Shown: positions 34,783 to 42,772 of the stretch, piece by piece | Numbering within the stretch: the stretch's first letter is position 1 | Layout: every line of letters starts with the position of its first letter | Assembly: GCA_947644195.1 (NCBI GenBank) | Contig: CANRZB010000004.1 | Span: 49,220-113,219, forward strand | Origin: an uncultured Clostridium sp. | GTDB taxonomy: Bacteria > Bacillota > Clostridia > Lachnospirales > Lachnospiraceae | Direction: 5' to 3' | Length of the DNA: 64,000 nucleotides | The notes under the pieces: model-generated | Databases searched by the model: none | Seen by the model: the letters and a program-made list of their open reading frames with translations, nothing else | Told to the model about the DNA's origin: nothing | Translations under genes and position numbers: made by a program

Positions 34783-35571
34783 TTATTCCTCCGCATTATA
34801 CTCCGCTTTGTGTGTGTCATCCAGATAGATTTCGTAATCTGCATGTTCTCCAAAGGTATCTCTCAGCACATTTTCCATTTCTCCCAATCGCTCCATAACA
34901 TGCTGTCGTTCTACCCCGGTCAATTTTTCCAATCTGTAATCAAATGCCTGGATTCTAAGATAAAAATCCCACAAGTCCGTGGAGAGATAGTTCTCTGCCG
35001 TAACCTGATTCACAGAAAACCACGGTTGCTGAAACAAGGTTTGATACATTTTCGGTGTAGGATTCCCATTGCGGTAAGAAATATTTACATCCAGGCAGGC
35101 AGCCTCTTTCTCCGGCAGAACCTTACATAAAATCTCCTGCATAATTTCGTCTTCTGCCACTTCAAAGGAAATATTCATCAATTCTCTTACCAATGCTTGT
35201 TTTGCAGAAAGTCGACCCGAACGAAAAAAACCTTTCTTCGACTGATTAATTTTCATCGCATGGTCAGTCATCGTCCAAACCTCTGAGTCTCCATTCCGAT
35301 TTGTAAATCCGATGTCCCAATTATGGTACGTTCCAGGAACATTTCTATCTGAGGCGGCATCTACAGAATAATAATGTACTGTATACATACTGCTCTCTTT
35401 TGTTTCCTTTGAGAGCCATTCCCAGTTTCCCTTTCCAAAAAAGTCATCCAGCTCCGCATGAAAACGAACCGGCCAGTGCTGTCTCCTTTGATAAAAATAA
35501 CACGCAAAAATCACGGCAGCAACCAGCAGTGCAGATACCATAATAATTGTTAATTTTTTGATCTTACTCAT
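34783..35571 (-). CDS. Membrane-anchored extracytoplasmic protein, unknown function
   Basis: 262 aa. An N-terminal signal anchor (KKLTIIMVSALLVAAVIFACYF) is followed by a soluble domain with FFGKGNWEWLSKETKESSMYTVHYYS and NWDIGFTNRNGDSEVWTMTDH. No lipobox with a convincing +1 Cys context was accepted (ACYFYQ is within the helix). The family is not recognised; similar proteins occur near two-component/ABC loci in Lachnospiraceae as far as I can judge. GAGG precedes the ATG. It lies between a 3-helix membrane gene and the response regulator. Confidence 0.65.
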   Translation of the reverse strand: MSKIKKLTIIMVSALLVAAVIFACYFYQRRQHWPVRFHAELDDFFGKGNWEWLSKETKESSMYTVHYYSVDAASDRNVPGTYHNWDIGFTNRNGDSEVWTMTDHAMKINQSKKGFFRSGRLSAKQALVRELMNISFEVAEDEIMQEILCKVLPEKEAACLDVNISYRNGNPTPKMYQTLFQQPWFSVNQVTAENYLSTDLWDFYLRIQAFDYRLEKLTGVERQHVMERLGEMENVLRDTFGEHADYEIYLDDTHKAEYNAEE

Positions 35572-35659
35572 CTTTTACCTCGCAATCCCATTCGTTATTA
35601 TCTAATACGTTTCTTGCATCTATGAAACATCACTATTTACAATACCTGCAAACTTACAA

Positions 35660-35998
35660 CTATTTATAATACCTGCGAACCAAACGATGATGATACCAGA
35701 TCATAACGATAAGCGGAAGCAGCACTCCGCAGCACATAAAAATGGTACACCAGATACGATCACCAATCCACGTTCCAATCAAAGCGGATACTATAATGAT
35801 TACACCATACCACAGCCACATCATGCCATGTTTCCGGTTCCAGGCTTGCACATCCATAAGCTCATCTTCTGCCGGCGGCTGTTCCCCAGAATAAAAACCA
35901 ACTGGTTTTTGGCTCCGCAACTGAACGATTCCAATCCCAATCATAAAAAATGCAACCAGAAAGAAAATTACTAACCCCATTATTATTTCTACATGCAT
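35660..35998 (-). CDS. Small three-helix membrane protein
   Basis: 112 aa: helix at about 5-25, a cytosolic or exposed loop RSQKPVGFYSGEQPPAEDEL, then helices near 60-78 and 84-104 and a basic tail. The loop motif PVGFYSGE is seen in SdpI/DUF3784-like small membrane proteins, but I do not claim membership. GGAGAG precedes the ATG. Confidence 0.6.
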   Translation of the reverse strand: MHVEIIMGLVIFFLVAFFMIGIGIVQLRSQKPVGFYSGEQPPAEDELMDVQAWNRKHGMMWLWYGVIIIVSALIGTWIGDRIWCTIFMCCGVLLPLIVMIWYHHRLVRRYYK

Positions 35999-36053
35999 AG
36001 GTCTCTCCCCCTTCTATCAGCACACAGCAAGGAATACAGAAATCGAAACCATC

Positions 36054-36692
36054 CTACTCTTCTTTCTTCTTGATCGGATGACGGACCACCGTTTTCCAAC
36101 GATCCGGGGATACCCTTCTCGCATCCGACAGATAAATTTCATGATGTCTTCTCTGACCCGATAAATCATTCTCATACCCCTGCTGCTCGATAAAAGCATC
36201 CATTTGTGCAACCGTAGCCGGTTCCTCATCAAAGGACCCAATATGCATACACTGGACACACATTCCCTCTTCCACCGTCAGAAATTCTACCTTGGAATAG
36301 TCTGTTTTCTTTTTTTTCGTAGCCTCCGCTACTGCCCAGTTAAAATCCTCTTTTGTCACAAAATCAGGCAAACGGATTACGGAAATCCAATGGAATTCAT
36401 CTTTCCTCTGATAGTCAAACCCATCGATTCCCTCCTGCCACCAAAATCCTTCCAACGGAGGCACCACATAGTCAAAATATCCGTCAATCTGATGAGAACC
36501 TTTCTTGCTCATTTTAATCGTAAACGCAATACCATAAAGAAGTCCTATCGCTGCCTTATACTCGCCAGCCTCGTCATTCGGATCCCCGGTTCCTCGGACG
36601 GCAATAAAATTCATCGCTGGAATGTCTACCAGCTCCGGTCGGTTTTTTGGCATATAAAATTCTTTGTATTCTTTTTTGTAATCAAAAGCCAT
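36054..36692 (-). CDS. GyrI-like small-molecule-binding domain protein
   Basis: 212 aa. It has the stand-alone GyrI-like architecture: N-terminal KKEYKEFYMPKNRPELVDIP, MNFIAVRGTGDPND, and later CVQCMHIGSFDEEPATVAQM and HHEIYLSDARRVSPDRWKTV, the usual C-terminal signature. These proteins bind or hydrolyse small toxic ligands and often lie near resistance genes. AGGAGG is present before the ATG. It probably forms its own unit. Confidence 0.85.
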   Translation of the reverse strand: MAFDYKKEYKEFYMPKNRPELVDIPAMNFIAVRGTGDPNDEAGEYKAAIGLLYGIAFTIKMSKKGSHQIDGYFDYVVPPLEGFWWQEGIDGFDYQRKDEFHWISVIRLPDFVTKEDFNWAVAEATKKKKTDYSKVEFLTVEEGMCVQCMHIGSFDEEPATVAQMDAFIEQQGYENDLSGQRRHHEIYLSDARRVSPDRWKTVVRHPIKKKEE

Positions 36693-36810
36693 TGGTTGCC
36701 TCCTTCTATTTATTTTAAAACTATTATAACATTCTGTCTCTTTCCATTCAATCCGTAATTAATCTTACGATAATATCCCCTTAGTATTTTTGATTCCGTT
36801 TTTGGCCTTC

Positions 36811-37398
36811 CTAATAATCCTTTCGCAAGAAATGTAATAAGACAGAATCAACGGAGGGTTTCGGGTGAAAATCCTCCCTGGAAAAATAATAGACAATATC
36901 CAATTTCCATCTGTGCTTCAACGATAACGAGTATTTCGTTTCTCTCGGCACTCCCAAAAATCTCTTTGCTGCACCTCGTTCCATGACTAGCCAGATTTCC
37001 GAGGGAGGATGTACATCTTCGGTAAGTTTTTGCACAATCTTTGTTGTAATGGAAAAAGGAATATTGGCAAATACCTTATAATCCTCCTTTGGCAACGAAT
37101 AGTTCATAAAATCCCTGCATGATAATGTAACATTCCGTACATTCTTTAACCGTTCTTTAGCCCGTTCATACAATCTTCTGTCAATCTCCACCGAGTAAAC
37201 ATACCTTGCCCTTCTGCATAGAACATCTGTTAGATGTCCCTTTCCTGTACCGATTTCTAAAACAATATCGTCTTTTGTAATCGTACTTTTTCTAACAATC
37301 CTCTCCAAAAGCCTTCTACTCGTCATGAAATTTTGCGACCCTTTGATTTCCTGGTAACGGGCAGACTCCTTCCTGCTCTTTCTATATTTTCCAGACAT
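36811..37398 (-). CDS. erm: Erm-type 23S rRNA adenine N6-methyltransferase, short form
   Basis: 195 aa. SAM-dependent KsgA/Erm fold: QEIKGSQNFMTS, EIGTGKGHLT (SAM loop), YSVEIDRRL, FANIPFSITT (catalytic N-I-P-F) and FHPKPSVDSVLL. It methylates A2058 of 23S rRNA in the Erm family, giving macrolide-lincosamide-streptogramin B resistance. It ends soon after PSVDSVLLHFLRKDY, about 50 residues short of typical Erm proteins (about 245-290 aa), so most of the C-terminal helical domain is missing. The upstream region has a leader peptide, an attenuator and an RBS-occluding hairpin, supporting a functional inducible erm gene. No allele name is assigned. Confidence 0.85.
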   Translation of the reverse strand: MSGKYRKSRKESARYQEIKGSQNFMTSRRLLERIVRKSTITKDDIVLEIGTGKGHLTDVLCRRARYVYSVEIDRRLYERAKERLKNVRNVTLSCRDFMNYSLPKEDYKVFANIPFSITTKIVQKLTEDVHPPSEIWLVMERGAAKRFLGVPRETKYSLSLKHRWKLDIVYYFSREDFHPKPSVDSVLLHFLRKDY

Positions 37399-37402
37399 AT
37401 TC

Positions 37403-37450
37403 TTCCTCCTGTTTTTTTATTTGCAACTAAAATGGCAATAAAAAAACAGG
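37403..37450 (-). promoter_or_regulatory. Hairpin occluding the erm ribosome-binding site
   Basis: A perfect 14-bp inverted repeat, CCTGTTTTTTTATT with AATAAAAAAACAGG (37437-37450 and 37408-37421), ends in the CAGG of the erm Shine-Dalgarno sequence CAGGAGG. Closing it would hide the translation start, as in classical erm translational attenuation. Confidence 0.65.
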
Positions 37451-37621
37451 GGAACGGTTCGAAACAAATTCTCCTGCATGCCTAAGGAAAGCAGTCAAAC
37501 ATGGTTGAATTTTATTTACATTAAATTCAATCTATGATTAACCACCATAAAAAAACAATACAATTTCATTAAAAAATATTAGAGCAATCTATCCGTCGCA
37601 TTGTTCTGCACTTAAGTACGC

Positions 37622-37646
37622 AAAAAAGAACCTGTCCAAACAGGCT
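37622..37646 (-). terminator. Attenuator-like terminator in the erm leader
   Basis: Minus-strand AGCCTGT-TTGG-ACAGGTT followed by CTTTTTTG, 19 nt after the leader peptide stop. A stalled ribosome on the leader could change folding and let polymerase pass, as proposed for ermK-type transcriptional attenuation. Confidence 0.6.
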
Positions 37647-37664
37647 GTTTTCCTATTGCCGTAA

Positions 37665-37694
37665 TTATCTTAAGCGCATAATACATGCTGACAT
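37665..37694 (-). CDS. Erm leader peptide MSACIMRLR
   Basis: Nine-codon ORF with AGGAGG at 37708-37703, 8 nt before its ATG. It ends in MRLR directly followed by TAA. RLR is the +X+ macrolide arrest motif, and MRLR is the stalling segment of the ErmD/ErmK leader peptide. It sits between a good promoter and the attenuator, 267 nt before the erm gene. Too short for normal gene calling; position, ribosome-binding site and motif together make it convincing. Confidence 0.8.
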   Translation of the reverse strand: MSACIMRLR

Positions 37695-37727
37695 ATCCGA
37701 TTCCTCCTATCTGATAAATTAAATGTT

Positions 37728-37756
37728 ATTATGACATAGAATTTTACTTGTGTCAA
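37728..37756 (-). promoter_or_regulatory. Sigma-A promoter of the erm leader
   Basis: TTGACA (37756-37751), 17-nt spacer, CATAAT (37733-37728). The expected start is near 37721, 13 nt before the leader ribosome-binding site. Confidence 0.75.
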
Positions 37757-37772
37757 ACGATAAGCGATATTA

Positions 37773-37873
37773 GCCAAGACAACAGCATTTACTTATGGTC
37801 ATTTGCGATATGTTTTTACAGGATAATTTTCGCTTCGTCAGATATCAATATTTTTTGCTGTTTCGTTCAGAAA
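37773..37873 (-). repeat. Conserved noncoding element, copy 1
   Basis: About 100 bp shared with 60292-60402. Common blocks on the plus strand: CAACAGCATTTACTT, CATTT, GGATAATTTT, CGTCA and TGCTGTTTCGT. The ends AACAGCA and TGCTGTT are complementary, so an RNA or DNA foldback is possible. It lies between the nucleotidyltransferase stop (37878) and the erm promoter. It could be a MITE remnant or a small structured RNA. The 483-bp gene-free stretch to 37398 otherwise holds the erm control elements listed. Confidence 0.55.
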
Positions 37874-37877
37874 CTGT

Positions 37878-38636
37878 CTATTTCCTGATTTGATCTAACA
37901 TGTATGCCGCATAATCACACAGATCATTTTTATTATTCCATTTCATGATGTGATCAGACGAATACTCCTCCATTGCACACAAGATCAATTCGTGATATCT
38001 CTCAGGAATATTGTTGATCCCCCAGTCACCTCCCTCCCGCTTTGACAAAATCAGTCCGTCTTCCTTAAATGCCAAAACTCTGCACAAGTTTAGGATGAAA
38101 TACGTAGGATCTGTAATGATTTCATCTTCCGCAGACTCGATATCATTCCAAATACTGTCGAAATAATATTCCTTACTGACCACCCCAAAAACATCCTCCA
38201 TTTTTTTCCCATAAAGACATGTTCCTCTATGACAAATGATAGTTACATGCGCAGCCAAATCTTTATCCGTTCCATTCATCCTGTCAATATAATCCGATGG
38301 ATCTGTTTTGTACCATGGTAAATGCATCACAGAAAAATGCAATTCAAAAGGAGTAGGATATACAAACGGCCTGCAAACCTCTTTTCTCACAACGCTTACT
38401 TCTAACCCTTTTTCTGGTGCACAGGAATTTAATTCCACAATCATATCCATATATTGTCTCTTTACTTCTTTGGGTACAGCCCTATCTACTACGACCAATA
38501 AATCAATGTCGCTCTTATTTTCATGAAAACATCCCATGGCGGCAGAACCGTGAAGATAAATCCCCACTAAATTTTCTCCTAAGATTCTTTGGGTTTGCAC
38601 AACGAAATCATTTGTTATTTTTTCTAATCTACACAT
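37878..38636 (-). CDS. AadA/ANT(9)-like aminoglycoside nucleotidyltransferase
   Basis: 252 aa from ATG 38636 (AAGGAG upstream). Nucleotidyltransferase core: YLHGSAAMGCFHENKSDIDLLVVV with the GSxxx...DxD metal site, and a C-terminal all-helical DUF4111-type region with LNLCRVLAFKEDGLILSKREGG. It fits adenylyltransferases acting on spectinomycin/streptomycin. The substrate cannot be set from sequence by eye, and many chromosomal homologues are of unproven activity. It lies next to erm, giving a small resistance pair. Confidence 0.85.
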   Translation of the reverse strand: MCRLEKITNDFVVQTQRILGENLVGIYLHGSAAMGCFHENKSDIDLLVVVDRAVPKEVKRQYMDMIVELNSCAPEKGLEVSVVRKEVCRPFVYPTPFELHFSVMHLPWYKTDPSDYIDRMNGTDKDLAAHVTIICHRGTCLYGKKMEDVFGVVSKEYYFDSIWNDIESAEDEIITDPTYFILNLCRVLAFKEDGLILSKREGGDWGINNIPERYHELILCAMEEYSSDHIMKWNNKNDLCDYAAYMLDQIRK

Positions 38637-38723
38637 ACTGGTTCTCTCCTTTTCTCCGTACCGTTCCATTTCAGCAAGTTCATTTTCTCTTTTTTTTCGG
38701 CATTTTCTATACTATTTATTGCT

Positions 38724-38749
38724 GAAAAAAACGTAAAATTACCGTTTTT
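38724..38749 (-). terminator. Hairpin after the TOPRIM-like gene
   Basis: Minus-strand AAAACG and CGTTTT arms with an inner TAA/TTA pairing, then a T run. It ends the AAA/TOPRIM operon before the nucleotidyltransferase gene. Confidence 0.5.
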
Positions 38750-38816
38750 GGATGAAGTATTTCTATTTACATGATTTCTTAGCACCTTTTTGACACTATT
38801 AACAAAGTTTCAACCC

Positions 38817-39929
38817 CTATATTGCAATTCTTCCCCCAATACACCCCCAACAATATACTTTTTCTCCAATTCTATCCCAAACCTTCTGTATTGGTTCCTC
38901 TACTTCAATCATATTTGATTTATCATTAAAATACTTTATCGAATGTCTAAGAACTTTTTCACATATTCCACTTACCAACACCTTATTACTGTCTTCATCT
39001 ATTTTTATTCCATATTCTTCTATGTATTTTCGCCAATATTTTCTATATAATTCTTTTTTTCTAAATTTTTTCAGTTTCTCATCATCAACCCCTTCTTCTA
39101 AAATAAAAGAACTTTTTAAAATTCCTTTTTTTAAATCAAAGTATAATACGGGTGAATTTTCCGTATTATCACATTTAATTAGATATTTATAAAAAAATAA
39201 CCCCTGCTTTTCCAAGTTTTTTTCGTCCACCACTTTCTGTAAAACAGAAAGCGGAATTAAATTTTCAATTTCATGTACCTCTAATAACAATACCTCAAAG
39301 TAATCTTGAAAAACATTTTGAGTAACATTTATTATTCTTTGCATAGTATCTCCAGGAAAGGCATCCCCATACTTTCGATCACTATCAACTATACATAAAC
39401 ACATTCTATTTTTTTCAGAAATAACATTAGCTAATATATCAGAAATGGTACTTCCACCGCCATTTTTCCCTTCAAAATCGATATTTAAAGTTCCTAAATT
39501 ATTCTTTTTCACAAAATACTTTCCAATTAATTTATAAAATTCTATATCTTCTTCATTTTCTGCCAACATCAGTGGGTATGCAGTAAAATCTTTTAATGAA
39601 CTCGTTTCAATATTTAAAAGAATAATTTCCTGATCTTCTTCAACTATAAGGTTCTTTTTAGTCTTCTTTGCAACAATCCGACAATACTTTTTTGTATTTT
39701 TAAGCAAAAGTTTCCTCTCACTCATTCTATTCCCCAATACTTTATATACTGATCGGGAGACATCTGATAATTTTTCTGTTTTTGCTAATTCAAAAAAAAC
39801 CTCTCTTTTCCCCACAATAATGTTTCTACATTTTCTTCTATCTAATGCTAATTGTTCAAGAAATGCAATTACATTAAGATTTCCTGTTTTTAAAGCTACC
39901 ATACAGCTTTCATCTATTTCGTATAGCAT
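38817..39929 (-). CDS. TOPRIM-like (OLD/DUF4435-type) partner of an AAA ATPase
   Basis: 370 aa. The central part looks like a TOPRIM nuclease core: the Glu motif LAENEEDIEFYKLI, then GKNGGGSTISDIL and the Asp motif CLCIVDSDRKYG. The N-terminal 110 residues and C-terminal 150 residues are not recognised. It starts 3 nt after the ATPase gene with GGAG before the ATG, so the two are made together. TOPRIM proteins paired with SMC-like ATPases occur in OLD, Gabija and PARIS anti-phage systems; this pair could be related or distinct. Very AT-rich coding sequence suggests transfer. Confidence 0.65.
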   Translation of the reverse strand: MLYEIDESCMVALKTGNLNVIAFLEQLALDRRKCRNIIVGKREVFFELAKTEKLSDVSRSVYKVLGNRMSERKLLLKNTKKYCRIVAKKTKKNLIVEEDQEIILLNIETSSLKDFTAYPLMLAENEEDIEFYKLIGKYFVKKNNLGTLNIDFEGKNGGGSTISDILANVISEKNRMCLCIVDSDRKYGDAFPGDTMQRIINVTQNVFQDYFEVLLLEVHEIENLIPLSVLQKVVDEKNLEKQGLFFYKYLIKCDNTENSPVLYFDLKKGILKSSFILEEGVDDEKLKKFRKKELYRKYWRKYIEEYGIKIDEDSNKVLVSGICEKVLRHSIKYFNDKSNMIEVEEPIQKVWDRIGEKVYCWGCIGGRIAI

Positions 39930-39932
39930 TTT

Positions 39933-41450
39933 TCACTCCATCTCCGGCTCAAAAAAACCTACTGGCCAATTTTCTAAATATCCTTCCTCATCGAATCCCC
40001 CCCTTTTAATTATAGTATCATCTTCTCCAAAATCTTTTTCAAAAATTATTACTCCTACATTCTCATTGCTAATCTCATTTTTTGCAATAGAAACACCTAC
40101 CCTATTGACCATTGTCTCACTATGAGTTTCAATAATAAAATTTATATTTCCCTGACCCGCTACCTTAACAATTATATCAATCAATTTCGCCTGTAATGCC
40201 GGATGTAAATGTAATTCGGGCTGTTCGATCACAATTGTAGTCGGAACATCAAAATCATTAATATAAAAAGGTAATGCTTTCTCTTCTTCAGCTTTTTTAG
40301 CAATATACCACATTTGTGTAACAATCGGCAATATTTGACTATATCCAAATCCTGTATCTGATAAATTTACAGCCTTCACTTGACCATCTTTTTTTATCTT
40401 TAATGAAACATGACCTTCACTTGTTGTTTTCACAACTTCGAATCCTAAATGAGCTTTTGTCCAAGCCTGAAATTGCGAAAAATTTTTATTGGAAAGACTA
40501 TTCAAAAAAACAGGTAAATTCTTTCCCCGGCAATCTACTTCATTTACAGCAGCATTTCTTAATCTATAATAACGTTCTGCTGTCGCTCTAACAGGTGCAA
40601 TATAATATACATTTCTAAAATATTCCTTCAAGTAATTAGACAAAATCGAAAAATACCTTGGAAGATTAAATAAAAATGACCATTTTTTAACCTCTTGTTC
40701 ATTTTTATTATTATATATCTCATTAACTTTTTTAACTATTCTTTTACTATACTGCCGATCTGATCTATCATGCAGAATCTTTCTATTTACAATATACATT
40801 GTTGCTTCATCCAAATACCTAAAATTTTCATCCTCAGAAATTGAAAAAATAGAACTCAAATTGTGTATTGCAATTTCTCGTATTTGATAAAGTGAGATAT
40901 CAAATATACTTTGTTCATAAAAAGTTGGATAAAACGGCTCTATACTTTTATATTCATTTATATCAACATTTTCTCCATTAAATACTAGTTTTTTTATTTC
41001 ACCATTTTCAGAAAAATCAATTAAACTTTTTTGATCTTCAATGCTATATTGCATTTCCGAAATATAATCATTTCCATTACTTGCACTATTTTTTATTAAG
41101 AATTCAATTTTAATTTTTTGCAAGTCATTTCCCCGAGAGTCTTTTTTATAACGATATAAATCCTTTAGATAATTAAGATGTATTTGAAAAGATAAATTTA
41201 TACATTTGTTTTCTGAACTATAGCTTAAGGCTTCTTGAAAACTCCCAAAATCTACATAATCATCATCATCTCCACACCATAAAACTGGTCCATTTATTTT
41301 TTTATTAAAAGATTGCTTGAGCAGAGGAAATACCCTTAAAAAAGTACTTTTTCCAGAACTGTTACTTCCAACCAATATGTTAAGTTTCTTAATGCTTATT
41401 TTTTCTGTATCTCTCAAACTTCTTAAATTCTTAATTCTAATACTATCCAT
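39933..41450 (-). CDS. SMC/RecF-like AAA ATPase, DUF3696-like
   Basis: 505 aa. Walker A VGSNSSGKSTFL at the N-terminus after IRIKNLRSLRDTEKISI; signature-like LSDTGFGYSQILPIV; Walker B IVIEQPELHLHP; downstream His in FIIETHSETMVNR; C-terminal YLENWPVGFFEPE as in DUF3696 proteins. This is the AAA_15/AAA_21 type used as sensor in many defence systems. GGGAG lies 9 nt before the ATG. Operon with the TOPRIM-like gene; very AT-rich compared with the flanks. Confidence 0.85.
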   Translation of the reverse strand: MDSIRIKNLRSLRDTEKISIKKLNILVGSNSSGKSTFLRVFPLLKQSFNKKINGPVLWCGDDDDYVDFGSFQEALSYSSENKCINLSFQIHLNYLKDLYRYKKDSRGNDLQKIKIEFLIKNSASNGNDYISEMQYSIEDQKSLIDFSENGEIKKLVFNGENVDINEYKSIEPFYPTFYEQSIFDISLYQIREIAIHNLSSIFSISEDENFRYLDEATMYIVNRKILHDRSDRQYSKRIVKKVNEIYNNKNEQEVKKWSFLFNLPRYFSILSNYLKEYFRNVYYIAPVRATAERYYRLRNAAVNEVDCRGKNLPVFLNSLSNKNFSQFQAWTKAHLGFEVVKTTSEGHVSLKIKKDGQVKAVNLSDTGFGYSQILPIVTQMWYIAKKAEEEKALPFYINDFDVPTTIVIEQPELHLHPALQAKLIDIIVKVAGQGNINFIIETHSETMVNRVGVSIAKNEISNENVGVIIFEKDFGEDDTIIKRGGFDEEGYLENWPVGFFEPEME

Positions 41451-41854
41451 AAGATATATCTCCCTAAAAATACTAGTTTATTGGTATTAATCCAATTATA
41501 TTATATACACTAAGCATAACCAATCATACCCTCTTTATAACTAAAATACATAAAACTCAACCTAAAACAATTATCTTTAATACTATATGAAATTCAATTC
41601 TATTATCTTTTTCTGAATCCCTCGAATTTTATTTAGCAGGATATCTTTCTCTAATCATTCTCTGTCCTAGTAATCAACACATAGAAACGCTCCTTTATAG
41701 ATAGCTTACGATAAAATATTTATGATTTTCCCGGTATCAAAATTTATTATACCAGAATACAAATCAGTATTCCATTATTTATTGCAAAATATTCACTTTA
41801 TATAGTGATATCTTAAATAGCTTTTAATCTAGTCAGAATATTATAAATAGCTAT
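41451..41854. other. Gene-free AT-rich spacer in the defence island
   Basis: 404 bp between the ATPase start and the restriction endonuclease stop. Apart from a possible promoter at 41495-41523 nothing clear was found: no ORF with a ribosome-binding site, no tRNA, no strong terminator. The composition is unusually A+T rich. Confidence 0.6.
41495..41523 (-). promoter_or_regulatory. Possible promoter of the AAA/TOPRIM operon
   Basis: TTGGTT (41523-41518), 17-nt spacer, TATAAT (41500-41495), 45 nt before the ATG. The -35 box is weak. Confidence 0.45.
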
Positions 41855-42772
41855 CTATCTGGGGCCTAAAAACTTATCCCCATTCAAATGTATCATATGC
41901 TCTGGCATATCTGCAATCCAGATTTCCGTTTCCCATGCCAAAAATTCCGAAAATCTTTTGTAAGTCTTAAAATCAAGAAATGCTGTTACAAAAATTTTCC
42001 CCGCTCTTACGTCCTTTGTCATTTCTGTTAATTCCAATATTCTTTTAGAATCCATCGGTCCGACAGAAGTTACCGCTTCAACAAAATAAATCCAATTTTT
42101 ATCTTCTCTATATAAGACCACATCTGGCATCTTGTCATGCAAAGTTATTTCAAATCCCAATTCTGTCAACCTATCAACATTTTTAACTAAATTCTTTTCT
42201 ATAGTGTCACCAACATACAAACATTCTGAATGAGGCGCAAATCTTGGAGCAAATTCTTCAATAATTACCTTTTGCAATTGATTATGTTTTCCTACTGAAA
42301 ATTGAAAATTATCTCCATTAATATGCACGGGCATCATCGACATTTTCTTTTTTGAAGCATAAAGATCTACTAATTTCTCATGGTATTGTAAAAATCGGTT
42401 CATAGATATTTGCCACTCTGATGTCCGAAATGTCCTTACCATTTGCAAGGTTTCTTTTGTCATCCTATATCTATAATTAGGACTATTCGTTGCTTTACCA
42501 TTATCCTCTACAAGCGCAGCATTGCGAAAATGATGTAATGCCTGCTTACGAAATGTTTCTCTGCTATTTTCTGCATATGACACTCCATAATATGTATTTG
42601 CAAATTGAATAATATCATGAATACGAATCCACTTATTATCTGCTTCTTTCCATGAAATATCCTGTTTTATCCCTGCCATTGCCAATAATACATAACAACA
42701 AATATCCGACTGCTGCGCTTTAGGCATTCCAAGCATTTTTAAAATTTCTCTTGCTTCATCAACTTTATCCAC
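41855..42772 (-). CDS. BsuBI/PstI-like type II restriction endonuclease
   Basis: 305 aa from a GTG start with GGAGGG 5 nt upstream. The N-terminal part is a winged-helix-like region (REILKMLGMPKAQQSDIC); the C-terminal catalytic part has YVGDTIEKN, LHDKMPDVVLYRED and WIYFVEAVTSVGPMD, the PD...(E)xK-type core of the BsuBI/PstI family, whose members cut CTGCAG. Its start overlaps the methyltransferase stop by 8 nt. Sequence specificity is inferred from family only. Confidence 0.88.
   Translation of the reverse strand: MDKVDEAREILKMLGMPKAQQSDICCYVLLAMAGIKQDISWKEADNKWIRIHDIIQFANTYYGVSYAENSRETFRKQALHHFRNAALVEDNGKATNSPNYRYRMTKETLQMVRTFRTSEWQISMNRFLQYHEKLVDLYASKKKMSMMPVHINGDNFQFSVGKHNQLQKVIIEEFAPRFAPHSECLYVGDTIEKNLVKNVDRLTELGFEITLHDKMPDVVLYREDKNWIYFVEAVTSVGPMDSKRILELTEMTKDVRAGKIFVTAFLDFKTYKRFSEFLAWETEIWIADMPEHMIHLNGDKFLGPR

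Noticed and set aside
41451..41854. Hidden small gene or RNA in the AT-rich spacer
   Set aside because: No ORF with a ribosome-binding site and no convincing hairpin; the composition alone explains short chance patterns.
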